This document shows, piece by piece, positions 1-10,321 of a DNA stretch of 64,000 nt. Position 1 is the first letter of the stretch. Every line of letters begins with the position of its first letter. The DNA is taken from the NCBI RefSeq assembly GCF_004355185.1, contig NZ_CP037922.1, positions 2,698,001 to 2,762,000 on the forward strand, written 5' to 3'. The notes below the pieces were generated by a model. The model was not told the origin of the DNA. It made no database searches and saw nothing but the letters and a program-made list of their open reading frames with translations. Source of the stretch: Hymenobacter radiodurans (lineage in GTDB: Bacteria; Bacteroidota; Bacteroidia; Cytophagales; Hymenobacteraceae). The position numbers and the translations under genes were made by a program.

Positions 1-87
1 CGTTTCCACCGCCAGCATCGATTCCTGCGTGAAATAGGCACGGCTCGTAGCCAGCGACTCGAATCCTGGGGGTACTGCTTCCTGCAT
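1..87 (-). CDS. ald: Alanine dehydrogenase, N-terminal fragment (cut by window edge)
   Basis: Translating the minus strand from an ATG at 85-87 gives 29 residues that run off the window edge, beginning MQEAVPPGF and containing FTQESMLAVET. Bacteroidota alanine dehydrogenases start with a similar stretch (a Gly-Phe segment, then a QE..L.. motif) just before their conserved nucleotide-binding region. The fragment lies directly downstream of tsaE on the same strand, an arrangement I recall from other Bacteroidota. The enzyme would interconvert alanine and pyruvate plus ammonia with NAD. With only 29 residues visible, the call rests on a short similarity plus neighbourhood and is tentative. Confidence 0.5.
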   Translation of the reverse strand, partial: MQEAVPPGFESLATSRAYFTQESMLAVET

Positions 88-188
88 TATGGCAAGTAAA
101 AATGTTTACCGAAAGACGATGAAGTAAGGCGGACTGATTGAATAGAACTGACTTAAAAACAGATTGGATTTTGCTTCAATTCTGCTTT

Positions 189-629
189 TTAACTCATCGT
201 TTTTAATTGAAGAACGCGTGCTTCTTCGCCGGTGACCGTGAGCGTGACGAGTAGATGACGCAAGGGCAAAAGGTCGGCTACTCGGCTTGGCCATTCTATC
301 AGGCAAAGATAGCCAGAATCGAAGTACTCAAGCGCACCCATGGCTAAAGCTTCGGCTGAATTGTCGAGCCTGTAAAAGTCGAAGTGATAGATGGGCTTAT
401 CGTGGGCGTCGCGGTATTCGTTTACCAAGGAAAAAGTGGGGCTGCTTACTTCAGCGGCCGGCACGCCCAGGTTTTCGCAAAGTGCCTTAATTAGAGTGGT
501 TTTGCCCGCTCCCATCTCACCCTCAAATAAGATAATAGTGTGGTCGTGGAGGGCTGCTCGCAACTGCGCGGCGGCGGCCGGCAAGTGAGCGAGGGAAGAA
601 ACGGCTATTTCGGTTTCGGTAATTGCCAT
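189..629 (-). CDS. tsaE: tRNA threonylcarbamoyladenosine biosynthesis ATPase TsaE
   Basis: This 146-residue protein is the P-loop ATPase that works with TsaB and TsaD to make the t6A37 modification of ANN-decoding tRNAs in the cytoplasm. The Walker A motif GEMGAGKTT lies at about residues 37-45. Other family hallmarks follow: SPTFSLVNEY near 63-72, HFDFYRL near 82-88 and IEWPSR near 111-116. The length is normal for the family. It sits 19 bases downstream of the membrane glycosyltransferase gene and about 100 bases upstream of the alanine dehydrogenase start, all on minus, so the three could be co-transcribed. Nothing looks degraded. Confidence 0.95.
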   Translation of the reverse strand: MAITETEIAVSSLAHLPAAAAQLRAALHDHTIILFEGEMGAGKTTLIKALCENLGVPAAEVSSPTFSLVNEYRDAHDKPIYHFDFYRLDNSAEALAMGALEYFDSGYLCLIEWPSRVADLLPLRHLLVTLTVTGEEARVLQLKTMS

Positions 630-648
630 AGCGCAGGACGTGAGCTCT

Positions 649-2254
649 TTATTTCAAAATCTGATAAATCTGCACGTGCTCGTCTTTGTGTACGCGTGGG
701 TTGAGCGCGTGCAACACCTGGTCGTAGGGCGAAGGAGTGATGGTGTGCTCCAGCTTCAGGCGCGGAAACAGCATGCGCAGTCGGTCAAGGCGGCGGTTGA
801 TGTCCTTCTCTCCTACCAATAGCAGGTAATTAGGCTGGCGTTGCGTCGTATTCAGCTCGCGGGTGAGCTTCTCCAGTGGCATCTCGTCGTTAAGCGCGTA
901 GGTCATCACGAAGTTAGTCGGTAAGGGGCGCTGCTGATGGTAGCGCCGCCACACACCGCTGGAATCGGGAATGAATGCGCTGGCTTCGGCTCCCATTCGA
1001 CCCAAATAAAACACGGGGGGCATTTTGGTACCATGGGGCCCAAAATCGAGCACCAAACCGCGCAAATCACTTTTTTGCGACAGATACACCATCGGCTCGA
1101 CGCGGCTTTTTTTAGAATACGTTAGTGCTAAGGCCAGCGCCACAATTCCATTCAGTACCCAAAAAAACCGCCAGCTATTCGCCAGCAATCGTGGGTGACG
1201 GTGCCAGAAACCAGCGCCGGCCACATACCGTTCCCACCCTATTACGCCCAGAATGATGAGCAGCGGAAACAGCGGGAGAATAAACCGTTCCTGCTTATTT
1301 GGAAACAAAGAATGGGCGACAAAAAACAGCACTCCCCCCAGAAGAGCAACGGAGCCAGCCGCCGGGTGCGGGCGTAGCCAAACACCAGAAAGACGCTGAT
1401 TGGCGGCACCAGAAAACCCAGAACCGTAAGGGCAAAGCGGTAAACGGGCCCCGTGCTATACTGGAAGGCGCCTTTCGAATTGAAAAGGAAATAAGCCACC
1501 AGCGAGTGCATGGGATAATCAAACAGAACGCCGTCGATGGTGCCCTGAACCAGTCCAACCACGCCGATGAAGCCGAGTGTGAGCCACGCAACCGCTTTCC
1601 ACTGCTGCCGAAACACCAGCACTGCGCTGGCGCCCATCAGAAATAAAGCCGTGTGATAGCGAAACAGAAACGATACGCCAAATAAAGCGCCAGCCAACAG
1701 AAAGTGGCGCGCCTGTAGCCGGTCGCGGTAGCGCACCAGCACATAAAAGCCCCCAGATAAGGCGGAATGCACACCATCTCAACCAGATTGCGCACGCTCA
1801 TAAAAGGCATAAACCAGAGCACCGCCAGCAACAGACCCGCCCGACGTGCGTAGGTTTCGCCTGCTAGTTGCTCAGTGATTTTATAGCCCAGATACACTGT
1901 AAGCAAAGAGTAGACCCCGTGCAGGAGGCGTACAAGAGTCATTTTGGCGTCGGGATTGGTAAAGCCGACTGCGTCGAGAAGCCAAAAAAGACCGTAGTGC
2001 AGCCCCGTATAAGTCATGCTGTGACGCGGGGGCAGGGGCTGATGCAGCCAAGTGGTAAGGCCGTATACCCAATCCTGTGCGATGCTGATTACGTCGAAAT
2101 GGTCATCGTGAAAAGCGTAGCCCTTGGAGAAAAAGGCCGCCAGCACCCGCAGGCCCAGGGCCAGCAATAAGATAGTGCGCAGCGGCGGCAGATACTCTCG
2201 GTGCCCGCGAACTTGCGCAGCGGGTTGAGGAGAAAGGGTAAGCGGGTCGGGCAT
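649..2254 (-). CDS. GT22-like membrane mannosyltransferase (frame broken twice)
   Basis: This is a multi-pass membrane protein of about 535 residues resembling the ALG9/PIG-B mannosyltransferase family (GT22). The C-terminal part carries the family hallmark NKQERFILPLFPL (HKE.RF..P in eukaryotic members). Enzymes of this type transfer sugars from polyprenyl-phosphate donors on the outer face of the membrane. The frame is interrupted twice: at the C run 1750-1754 and at the C run 1334-1339. Adding one base to each run joins the three pieces without loss (reading YLGGFYVL and FWGGVLFF across the joins). I regard both breaks as under-called homopolymers. The start chosen is the ATG at 2252-2254 (MPDPLTL); an open frame extends upstream to 2323. 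tsaE follows 19 bases later. The acceptor is unknown. Confidence 0.75.
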
Positions 2255-2434
2255 ACAACAGACGGACGTTAGGCTGAGGCCCTGACGCGGACCGGCGGGT
2301 TGAAACGGGCGCAAGTTCAACAATTCCTATGGGCCAACAGTTAGCTTTAGCGAATTTTGGATGCGGGTTGCGGCGCTGTCGGTAACCGGTTTCAACTTTC
2401 CGGCTACCAACCGGCTGTTATATTTAACCAAAAA

Positions 2435-3700
2435 ATGCCCCCCATGACTGTATCCAAAATGGCCGGTAGCTTGATCGGCTCTGAAATCATAAAAATCGGC
2501 AACGAGGTAAGCGAGATGATTAAGAAGGGTGCAGCCATCTGCAACCTGACCATTGGCGACTTCGACCCCGCTATTTTCCCCATTCCGGAAGAGCTGCGCG
2601 ACGAGATCACGCAGGCCTATGCGGACGGGCAAACGAACTACCCGCCGGCCAATGGCGTAGCCAACCTGCGCATCGCCGCCGCCAATTTTGTGCAACAGCG
2701 CCTCGGACTGAGCTATTCCCCCGCCGATGTGCTGGTAGCCGGTGGCTCGCGTCCGCTTATCTACGCCACCTATCGGGCGCTGCTGGACCCCGGCGACAAA
2801 GTGGTGTTTCCGGTGCCTTCGTGGAATAATAACCACTACTGCCACTTGGTTAGTGCAGAGGCGGTGATGGTGGAAACCAGCCCGGCTCATGATTTTATGC
2901 CAACGGCCGCCGAAATTGCCCCCCACCTGCCCGGCGCCACGCTGCTGGCGCTATGCTCACCGCTTAACCCAACCGGAACCGTGTTCGCCCGTGCCGATCT
3001 GGAAGCCATCTGCGACTTGGTAATAGCCGAAAATAAGCGCCGGGGCCCCAACGAAAAGCCCCTGTATATTCTGTATGATCAGATTTATTGGATGCTCACC
3101 TTCGGCACCGCGCAGCACTTCGACCCCGTAAACCTGCGTTCGGAGCTTCGCGACTATGTGATCTATATTGATGGTATTTCTAAGTGCCTCGCCGCTACGG
3201 GCGTGCGGGTAGGGTATGCCTTTGGCCCGAGCGGGGTTATCGACAAGATGAAGTCCATTCTGGGCCATGTGGGTGCGTGGGCTCCTAAGGCTGAACAGGT
3301 TGCTACGGCGCACTACTTACCCAACACCGCAGCCGTTGACACTTTTACGGCGGCATTCAAGCAGAAGATTCAGCGCAGCCTCGATACGCTCTACCAAGGA
3401 TTTCAGGATTTGAAAGCCTCGGGCCTTCCGGTTGATGCCATTGCCCCGGCGGGGGCCATTTATCTTACCGCACGGCTCGATGTGCTCGGCAAGACCACGC
3501 CGACGGGACAGTTGCTGGCCACTACCCGCGACCTCACCTCTTATCTGATTGCTGAAGCGGGATTAGCCTTGGTGCCCTTCAGTGCTTTTGGCACCGCCGA
3601 CACTTCGCCTTGGTTTCGCCTCTCTGTAGGTGGCGCTTCGCTGGAGTCGATTGAGGCTGCGTTACCCCGACTGCGGGCGGCTCTCACAGAATTAAAATAG
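2435..3700 (+). CDS. Class I/II PLP-dependent aminotransferase
   Basis: This is a fold-type I aminotransferase of about 420 residues. Visible hallmarks are the N-terminal NLTIGDFDP segment, the substrate and cofactor loop SPLNPTGTVF, the PLP-ring aspartate region ILYDQIYW, and the Schiff-base lysine in DGISKCLAATGVRVGYAFGP. The family resembles aspartate/alanine aminotransferases; the substrate cannot be read from sequence. The ATG at 2435 gives MPPMTVSKM. A second ATG at 2444 (MTVSKMAG) fits the family start equally well, and a longer open frame reaches 2357. One copy of the window-wide GCCCCCC motif lies between the two ATGs. The neighbours on either side are unrelated, so it is probably transcribed alone. 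Confidence 0.88.
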   Translation: MPPMTVSKMAGSLIGSEIIKIGNEVSEMIKKGAAICNLTIGDFDPAIFPIPEELRDEITQAYADGQTNYPPANGVANLRIAAANFVQQRLGLSYSPADVLVAGGSRPLIYATYRALLDPGDKVVFPVPSWNNNHYCHLVSAEAVMVETSPAHDFMPTAAEIAPHLPGATLLALCSPLNPTGTVFARADLEAICDLVIAENKRRGPNEKPLYILYDQIYWMLTFGTAQHFDPVNLRSELRDYVIYIDGISKCLAATGVRVGYAFGPSGVIDKMKSILGHVGAWAPKAEQVATAHYLPNTAAVDTFTAAFKQKIQRSLDTLYQGFQDLKASGLPVDAIAPAGAIYLTARLDVLGKTTPTGQLLATTRDLTSYLIAEAGLALVPFSAFGTADTSPWFRLSVGGASLESIEAALPRLRAALTELK

Positions 3701-3796
3701 TCAGCAAAGGGCGGTTTGGAAGCAATAGGTTCACTTTCCAGCGTTTCTCCTGTTTCTCCGATTCCTTAATCGTCCCGCAAATTCTTAGATTGACAA

Positions 3797-3848
3797 AATT
3801 TTTCACTGTTGGTTGCACTTGCGAAAGCGTAATCAATGGTGAAAAATT
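3797..3848. promoter_or_regulatory. Imperfect inverted repeat upstream of the outer-membrane receptor
   Basis: The 319-base gap between the aminotransferase and the receptor gene holds an inverted repeat with arms of about 15 bases at 3797-3811 and 3834-3848. The outer ten bases (aatttttcac and gtgaaaaatt) pair perfectly. It lies about 170 bases before the receptor ATG. No T tract follows on either strand, so it is not a typical terminator. It could be an operator or an mRNA element; the role is inference only. Nothing else is recognisable in the gap. Confidence 0.3.
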
Positions 3849-4019
3849 GTCCTGCTTACGCCACTCTATCCTTTGTGCTGCCCTTCATTCCGGCATACCG
3901 CAAAGGTCTGCTCCACTACGGCGCCGCAACAGCGCCGCTCACGATGCCCTCTTAACTACGCTCTAGCCCACATCTATCCCAACCCACAATTTAGCCCTGC
4001 TCCCCCTTATATAGTCTTT

Positions 4020-6479
4020 ATGCAAAGTGCTTTACCTACTTCGGCCGCGGGCCGACTAGGTTATTTGCTTATCCTGCTCCTCCTGACCTCTCAATCGGTG
4101 CATGCGCAAACCGGGTCTGGCCTGAGTAGCGTTACAGGTCGGGTGCAAAATGCAGTTGGAGGCGTACCCATACAATTCGCCAACGTAACGCTGCACCGGG
4201 CGGCCGACTCTGTGGCTGTCAAAACAGAGTTCAGTGATGCCCAGGGGGCTTTCCGGCTGGAGCAGGCAGTTGGGGGGCTTTTTTGGTTTCCGTTACTCAG
4301 GTTGGCTTCACCCGTTATTGGAGTCCGACCTTCGAGTTGACTGCCGGGGGGCAAAATTTAGCCGACATCGTCCTGCAAGCCAGTGAAGCTACCCAACTCA
4401 AGGAGGTAACCGTTGTAAAGCAAAAGCCTCTGTATGAGCGCTTGGCCGACCGTACAATTGTGAATGTGGAGAGCTCAACGCTGGCAGCCGGCAGTTCTTC
4501 GCTGGATGTACTGACGCGCGCTCCGGGCATAACAGTGGGAAGCAATGATAACCTGGCGCTACGCGGCCGGCAGGGCCTGCTGGTCTTGATTGATGGAAAG
4601 CGCCAGCCCATGACCGGCTCTGAGCTATCGGACTACCTGCGTGCGTTGCCCGCTGAGCAGCTCAGCAGTATCGAACTGATCACTAATCCTCCTGCCAAAT
4701 ACGATGCCCAGGGTGGAGCCGGTATTATTGCTATCAATCTTAAAAAAGATCAGCGGCAAGGCACAAATGGTACTGCAAATGCCGCCTATGGCCGCGGCCA
4801 GTATGGCAAATTCACCACAGGGATCACCCTCAATCATCGGCAAAAGAAAATTAATGCTTTCGGATCGTATGCGTATGCAGATCGGGAAAACTTCCAAAAA
4901 CTTACTTTCGACCGTTTCTTCTATGACGCAGGAGTACTGCAAAGCAGCAGCATCCAACGCAACAATGGCCGCAGCCACTTGCAGTCGCACACCTGGCGGG
5001 GTGGGCTCGATTATTCCATCTCCAAACGCACAGTTGTAGGAGTAGTGGTGGGCGGCTTGGATAGCCGCTTTCCAGGTTTTGCCACCAATAGAACGCTGTT
5101 GTTTGACGCCCAAAGTCAGCCACTGCCCACGTACCGCTCCACCATCAATCGGCGACCCTATAACCCGAGCATCACGAGCAATCTGAATTTCAGGCATTCA
5201 TTTGCCGACTCCAGCGGCGCTCCTACACTCTCGGTTGATATTGACTACGACCGATTTAATCGCTATGCTGATCAGGAACTGACTACCTTCTTCAGCGAGC
5301 CCGGTCGATCGGCGGTCATATTGGATGGTGATCAGGCAGGCAACCTGACCATTCAGTCGGTAAAGGCCGACTACACACGCAACCTACGCCGTGCTACTCG
5401 CTTGGAAGCAGGCTTTAAAGCCACCCTGATTGAATCTGATAATAACTTGGTATTCGAGGATATTATAGATGGAATACGAACGCCGAATCTGAATTTCAGC
5501 AACCATTTTCGCTATGAAGAAAACATCAATGCAGGTTATGTGACTCTGACGCGCACTCTGCCGAATCTTACAATTTCAGCGGGCTTGCGGGGGAGCAAAC
5601 GAATGTGGAAGGTCAGCAAGCGATAGGCAACGAAGGCTTCGACCGCAACTATTTTCAACTCTTTCCTAGTGCCAGCGTCCAGCGCAAGCTTTCAGACAAG
5701 CACGAGTTGAGCCTATCTCTCAGCCGCCGAATCAATCGGCCCACGTACAACCAGCTCAACCCGTTCCGATCTTACGTAGATGCCACCTCTTACCGCACCG
5801 GCAACCCCTATTTACGGCCTGAAACCAGTTATAATATTGAACTCACGCATACTTTCAAGGAGAAGTTTAGCGCCGCGCTAACATATAGCATCACCGATCT
5901 GCCGATCATTAATGTGGTTCAGCCAGCAGTTGAAGGCGGCTTTTTTGTCGTGAACCGAGATATCAATCTTCGTACGCTCCAGTATTACGCCCTAACCTTG
6001 ACAGTTCCCTTAGAGCCAACTAAATGGTGGAGCGTCTACAACAACCTCTTATTGTACTACAACCACTTTGAAGGAAAAGTGGCCGAGACAATGCCCCCCG
6101 CACTTGGGTGACAGTGAATGTAAGCAGCAACAGCACGTTTAGCTTTGGCCATGGCTGGACGGCTGATCTCAGTGGCACATATCTGGCGCCGGAGCGCTAC
6201 GGATATGAGCGCCTGCGAGCCCGCGGGCAGATAGGAGTCGGCATCCAGAAGCAGCTTTGGGCCAATAAGGCGACGGTGAAGCTGAGCGCAACCGACCTCC
6301 TTTATACGAGCCCCGTTCGCTCCACCTATGCCTACGCCAACTTTGAGGATACCTTCTTCAATCGGCAGGATACACGGGTCGTGACGCTATCGTTTACTTA
6401 TCGCTTTGGCAACGATAAGCTTGCCCCTATACGGAGGCGGCAGAGTGGGGCCGAAGACGAAAAGCGCCGCGCTCAGTAA
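4020..6479 (+). CDS. TonB-dependent-like outer membrane receptor, beta-barrel family 3 (frame broken three times)
   Basis: This outer-membrane protein of about 820 residues starts with a signal peptide (MQSALPTSAAGR..., hydrophobic LLILLLL, cleavage expected after SVHA). A carboxypeptidase-regulatory-like domain follows (GRVQNAVGGVPIQFANVTL), then a TonB-receptor plug (LDVLTRAPGITVGSNDNLALRGRQG) and a barrel with alternating aromatic strands ending in SFTYRFGN. This is the arrangement of the outer-membrane beta-barrel family 3 group. The frame breaks at 4272-4284, at the G run 5589-5593 and at the C run 6094-6099. One extra base at each restores a continuous protein (for example GLRGEQTNVEG at the second and PPRTWVTVN at the third). 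The ligand is unknown; no SusD partner is adjacent. Confidence 0.85.
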
Positions 6480-6520
6480 TTCCCTTATATAAAATCAAGT
6501 CCAATACTTTTTGATTAGCG

Positions 6521-6570
6521 GTCCAATGCAGAGAGATAACCTCTAATTCTGCGTTGGACCTATCTTTTTT
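6521..6570 (+). terminator. Rho-independent terminator of the receptor gene
   Basis: A 12-base stem (gtccaatgcaga paired with tctgcgttggac, one G-U pair) is followed by a T-rich tract ending in ctttttt. It lies 42 bases after the receptor stop and does not use the GGGGGGC motif. The region 6571-6778 after it is strikingly A+T-rich and has no supported gene; it presumably carries the promoter of the cassette that follows. Confidence 0.8.
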
Positions 6571-6778
6571 ATGTGCTATTTGATGGATACTTAAACTTAT
6601 ATAACTATTTTATTATCAGCATCTTACTTTAATAAATCGATATCATTATCAATAAATTTATGTTTTATCAACCTTAACTGCAATCCACCTAAAGAAAAAG
6701 TTATAAAAATTTGCCAAAAATTTGGATTGTCAATCGTAGCTATTGTATGTTTGAATGATATTATTGAATATAAATTAC

Positions 6779-7474
6779 ATGAAGGAGTATACAATAGTTG
6801 ATTGGAGTGCTATTAAAGTAGTTATTTTCGATGTCGATGGTACTCTATATACACAGTCGCGGCTCAGGAAGCGAATGTTTTATGCGTTGATTAAGCACTA
6901 CGCCTTAAGGCCTTGGCAAGCAAAAGATCTGATGATTCTGCAGCGTTTTAGAGTTGAGCGCGAGAAGCGTGCTGGATATGCCGGTGGAAACTTGGAAAAG
7001 GCCCAATACGAATGGTGTGTTGAGAAAGGAGGCTACTCACCGTTAAAGGTCAGACAAGTAGTGGAGCAATGGATGTTCACCTTCCCCAATCCATACCTGG
7101 CACAATGCACGTATCCTGGAACGCATAGCTTTTTTGCTAAACTCAAGAGTAAAGGAATTAAGGTTGCTATCTACTCCGATTATAAAGCACACGATAAGAT
7201 GCTCGCGATGGGTCTCGAGGCTGACCTTATCGTTAGCTCAACAGATCCTGAAATAGATCGACTCAAGCCAGACCCAACCGGGCTACTTTACATCGCTAAC
7301 AAGCTTCAGGTATTACCAGAGCAATGCCTATTTATTGGCGACAGACAAGAAATGGATGGTGAATGCGCCATAAGAGCTGGTATGCCATACCTCATCCTAG
7401 ATAAGAAACCCTTCAATAAATTTAATTTTTATCAACAGCTCGAACATACCCTCACCGTCCCTATTACTGCCTAG
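6779..7474 (+). CDS. HAD-superfamily hydrolase (probable phosphatase of a lipid-linked pentose pathway)
   Basis: This soluble HAD hydrolase of 231 residues has motif I FDVDGTLY near residues 16-23, motif II in AIYSDY, the motif III lysine in RLKPDP and motif IV IGDRQEMDGECA. The cap is a small helical insertion between motifs I and II. The ATG at 6779 (MKEYTIVDW) is chosen; an in-frame start lies eight codons upstream. The stop is only 11 bases from the UbiA gene, so the two are surely one operon. Phosphatases paired with phosphoribosyl-type UbiA enzymes remove the 5-phosphate from polyprenyl-phosphoryl-5-phosphoribose in pentose donor synthesis. That role is inferred from context; the fold itself says only phosphatase. 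Base composition is A+T-richer than the housekeeping genes around it. Confidence 0.85.
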   Translation: MKEYTIVDWSAIKVVIFDVDGTLYTQSRLRKRMFYALIKHYALRPWQAKDLMILQRFRVEREKRAGYAGGNLEKAQYEWCVEKGGYSPLKVRQVVEQWMFTFPNPYLAQCTYPGTHSFFAKLKSKGIKVAIYSDYKAHDKMLAMGLEADLIVSSTDPEIDRLKPDPTGLLYIANKLQVLPEQCLFIGDRQEMDGECAIRAGMPYLILDKKPFNKFNFYQQLEHTLTVPITA

Positions 7475-7485
7475 CAACAACCGTT

Positions 7486-8526
7486 ATGAGTAACACACTA
7501 TCCGTGCCTTCAGAGAGCACCGCTACAAAAGGCCAAGCCACAATTCCTGCAGGCCTAAGGGATTACGTAGCTATAGCCCGTCCCGATAACTGGGCGAAAA
7601 ACGTTTTCATGGTACCGGGAATGCTTTTCGCGGTAATAGTATTTGCCCCCCAGATCACTACTGCCCTGTTATTGAAAGTAATAATGGGAGTAGCAAGTAC
7701 ATGCCTTATTGCCTCGGCCAATTATGTTATCAACGAGTACCTCGACGCTGAATTTGACAAGTTTCACCCCTTAAAGAAGGCCAGAACTTCGGTAGTCAAG
7801 GTGGTAAATCCAGCTATCGTTTACTCCGAGTGGTTTCTACTAGCCGTTGTGGGCTTGAGCCTCGGATACCTCATTTCGATTCCATTTATGGTGGTATCGG
7901 CCTTCCTGCTCTTCATGGGTATCATGTACAATGTCCGTCCCATCCGTACGAAAGAGCGTGTTTATCTGGACGTTTTGTCCGAATCAGTAAATAACCCCAT
8001 CCGATTCGTTCTAGGCTGGTTTATAGTCGCTCCCGCCCTATCGTTACACGATTTCACTCCCCTATCCTTCTTTAGTGCCCTTCCGGCTACCAGTATTATC
8101 GTCGCCTACTGGATGGGGGGCGCATTCCTGATGGCTACGAAGCGCTTCGCCGAATATCGCCTCATCGATAATCCTGAGCTAGCTGGCCTTTATCGGAAGT
8201 CCTTTAAGTATTATACCGAGCATAGCCTGCTTATTTCTATGTTCTTTTATGCGCTTACGTCAGCGTTCTTCCTTGGTATTTTTCTGGTAAAAAACAGAGT
8301 AGAGCTGCTCGTTAGCTTCCCCTTCTTCGCGCTCTTGTTTTCCTGGTACTTACGTATTGGCCTCCTAGAGGACTCCCCGGTTCAGGGCTCAGAAAAGCTT
8401 TATACCCGCAAGTGGTTTATGCTCTATGTGGTATTGTTCTGTATTCTGCTAACGGGCTTGATGTTCGTAGATATTCCCTGGCTACACCAGCTTTTACAGG
8501 ATCATTATAATCTCAACAACCGGTAG
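7486..8526 (+). CDS. UbiA-family transferase resembling decaprenyl-phosphate phosphoribosyltransferase
   Basis: This integral membrane protein of 346 residues has about eight or nine hydrophobic segments. The first UbiA acidic motif reads NYVINEYLDAEFDKFHPLKK, where the NExxDxxxD core binds Mg and phosphate. The HP.KK.R continuation is typical of the branch that includes mycobacterial Rv3806c (5-phosphoribosyl pyrophosphate plus polyprenyl phosphate). The second motif region YLDVLSESVNNPIRFVLGW and the later ATKRFAEYR (KR.aE in that branch) agree. The likely reaction is transfer of phosphoribose onto a polyprenyl phosphate in the cytoplasmic membrane; menaquinone or haem prenylation is less likely because those branches lack these features. 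The gene is flanked by the HAD gene (11 bases) and a GT-C gene (31 bases). Confidence 0.8.
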   Translation: MSNTLSVPSESTATKGQATIPAGLRDYVAIARPDNWAKNVFMVPGMLFAVIVFAPQITTALLLKVIMGVASTCLIASANYVINEYLDAEFDKFHPLKKARTSVVKVVNPAIVYSEWFLLAVVGLSLGYLISIPFMVVSAFLLFMGIMYNVRPIRTKERVYLDVLSESVNNPIRFVLGWFIVAPALSLHDFTPLSFFSALPATSIIVAYWMGGAFLMATKRFAEYRLIDNPELAGLYRKSFKYYTEHSLLISMFFYALTSAFFLGIFLVKNRVELLVSFPFFALLFSWYLRIGLLEDSPVQGSEKLYTRKWFMLYVVLFCILLTGLMFVDIPWLHQLLQDHYNLNNR

Positions 8527-8557
8527 ATACTCCTCCCTGGTTTATTAGGCCCTCCTA

Positions 8558-10227
8558 ATGTCACTTACCACATTGGCCACGCCTGCTTCGGGGGTGCGTG
8601 AGCCTGCGCCTGCCAGCCCCGCTACGGCGGCTCACTACCAGCGCCTTGCCCTGTATTTAGTATTAGCTATAGGCATAGGCTTTCGCCTCTTCCATTTCTT
8701 TTACAATCGTTCATTATTCATCGACGAGTTATATCTGAACATTAGCCTTGTCAAGCTTAATTTTTGGGAATTGGCCACCCAACCCTTAGCCTATGAGCAA
8801 AAGGCACCTATTGGCTATCTCTGGACCGTTAAGCTATGCGTTCTACTTTTCGGCAAAGGCGAAAAGGCTCTACGGCTTTTCTCTTTGTGCTGCGGTATCA
8901 GTGCACTGTTCGCCTTTGTTCCCGTCGCTCGCTTTTATCTAAAGTCCTGGGGTGTGGTACTCGCAGTCGGCTTGCTTTCCCTATCATGGGCAACAATTTA
9001 CCACTCCGTCGAAGCAAAGCAGTACAGCGCCGAACTCTTGGCGACGGTTCTAGGCCTCCTACTTTATACTAAATATCACAACGCTACTCGCCTGCAACCG
9101 CTGTTGCTCTGGGGGCTTGCTGGGGGCTTTTGTTGTGGTTTTCTTTCTCGCTGATCTTCGTGCTTGCTGGCATAGCTTCAGCTCTTAGTCTCAAGGCAAT
9201 TCTTGAGCGCAACTGGAAACGCTTCTTTACTTATCTCATTTCCTTTTCGCTCTGGCTGTTCAGCTTTAGCTTGCTTTACATCCTGTTTCTGAGCAAATAC
9301 CATCAGTCCGGCTGGCTCATCGATTTCTTTGAAAAAGCCTACGATGGGTTCACGCCCTTGAAAGTGACCTCTTTTGATGATATTCTTTGGTTTATTAAGA
9401 AGTCATACAACATGCTCTACCACCCTCTTGGCGTGTTATTGCACCTTGACGAAAATATTGCTAGCTCCAGCGTTAAATTCATTCTAAAATTAGGCTGGTT
9501 AGAAGGGCTGTTTCTTGTATTCGGAATGATTATGCTGTTCCGATCAGATAGATTTAAATTCTTTCTTCTTTTCTTACCTATTCTTATCACCTTCCTTGCA
9601 TCAGCTTTTAAATTTTACCCTATTTTCGATAGATTCATTTTATTCTTAGCGCCATCATTAATTCTATTCCTTGCTTTTGGGGCAGAAAAGTTTATAGAAA
9701 TATTTTCTTTAAAATATTGGGGGCTTTATTAACTGTATTTTTCTTAATAAGCCCCGCCTTGGCAAATTCAACTCGGCATATTTTTTATCCAAGCACTTTT
9801 CTTAAACTATCAAACTCTACTGAGCGCGAAGGAATTCTATATATCAATGAGCATTTCAAGGAAGGTGATGCTGTCTATGTTTTCTGGAATATGCGCCATG
9901 CCTACGATTACTACAAAGAAGCCTATGGCTTGAAATACACTGCCGTTAGGGGAGCTACGTAAAAAGCACATCGACTGATCCGGACGATTATCTACGAAAT
10001 CTCTCACCTGATTTTAACAATTTTGAAGGCAAAAAAGGCTTTGGTATATATATAACACTAATAACAAAGATGATATAGGAGAATATGTAGGTCAGCCAGC
10101 TTGGTATAGTAAAAAAGGCTATGTTGCTCCTTTATCAGTGGAACAAGAATTAGGCAAGTTTGGAAATAAAGCTTTTCGCCATAAAATATTTTATCAGCAC
10201 ATTATCTTGTATGAGTTAAAAAATTAG
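8558..10227 (+). CDS. GT-C (family 39-like) membrane glycosyltransferase (frame broken)
   Basis: This is a polytopic membrane protein of about 557 residues. The N-terminal region has the GT39-like layout: an acidic first-loop motif FIDELYLNIS, then QKAPIGYLWTVKL and many hydrophobic helices, with a C-terminal periplasmic part. Such enzymes use polyprenyl-phosphate sugars on the outer leaflet. The frame breaks at the G runs 9122-9126, 9719-9723 and 9949-9952, and at a short T run near 10040-10042. Adding one base to each gives a continuous protein up to the stop at 10225-10227 (reading AGGLLLWFSF, KYWGALLTV and AVRGSYVKS over the first three joins). The second half is markedly A+T-rich. It is the third gene of the HAD-UbiA operon and the natural user of its lipid-linked sugar; the acceptor is unknown. 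Confidence 0.75.
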
Positions 10228-10273
10228 CTTGTAATAAGCACAGCTAAACTTTAGACATCTCATTATTACTCAT

Positions 10274-10308
10274 AAAAAAAGGCAGGCTAGTATAGCCTGC
10301 CTTTTTTT
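10274..10308. terminator. Bidirectional terminator between the GT-C gene and porX
   Basis: A 9-base stem (ggcaggcta and tagcctgcc) is flanked by seven A on the left and seven T on the right. It can therefore terminate both convergent transcripts: the glycosyltransferase operon on plus and porX on minus. Confidence 0.9.
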
Positions 10309-10321
10309 ATGAACTAAGTGA

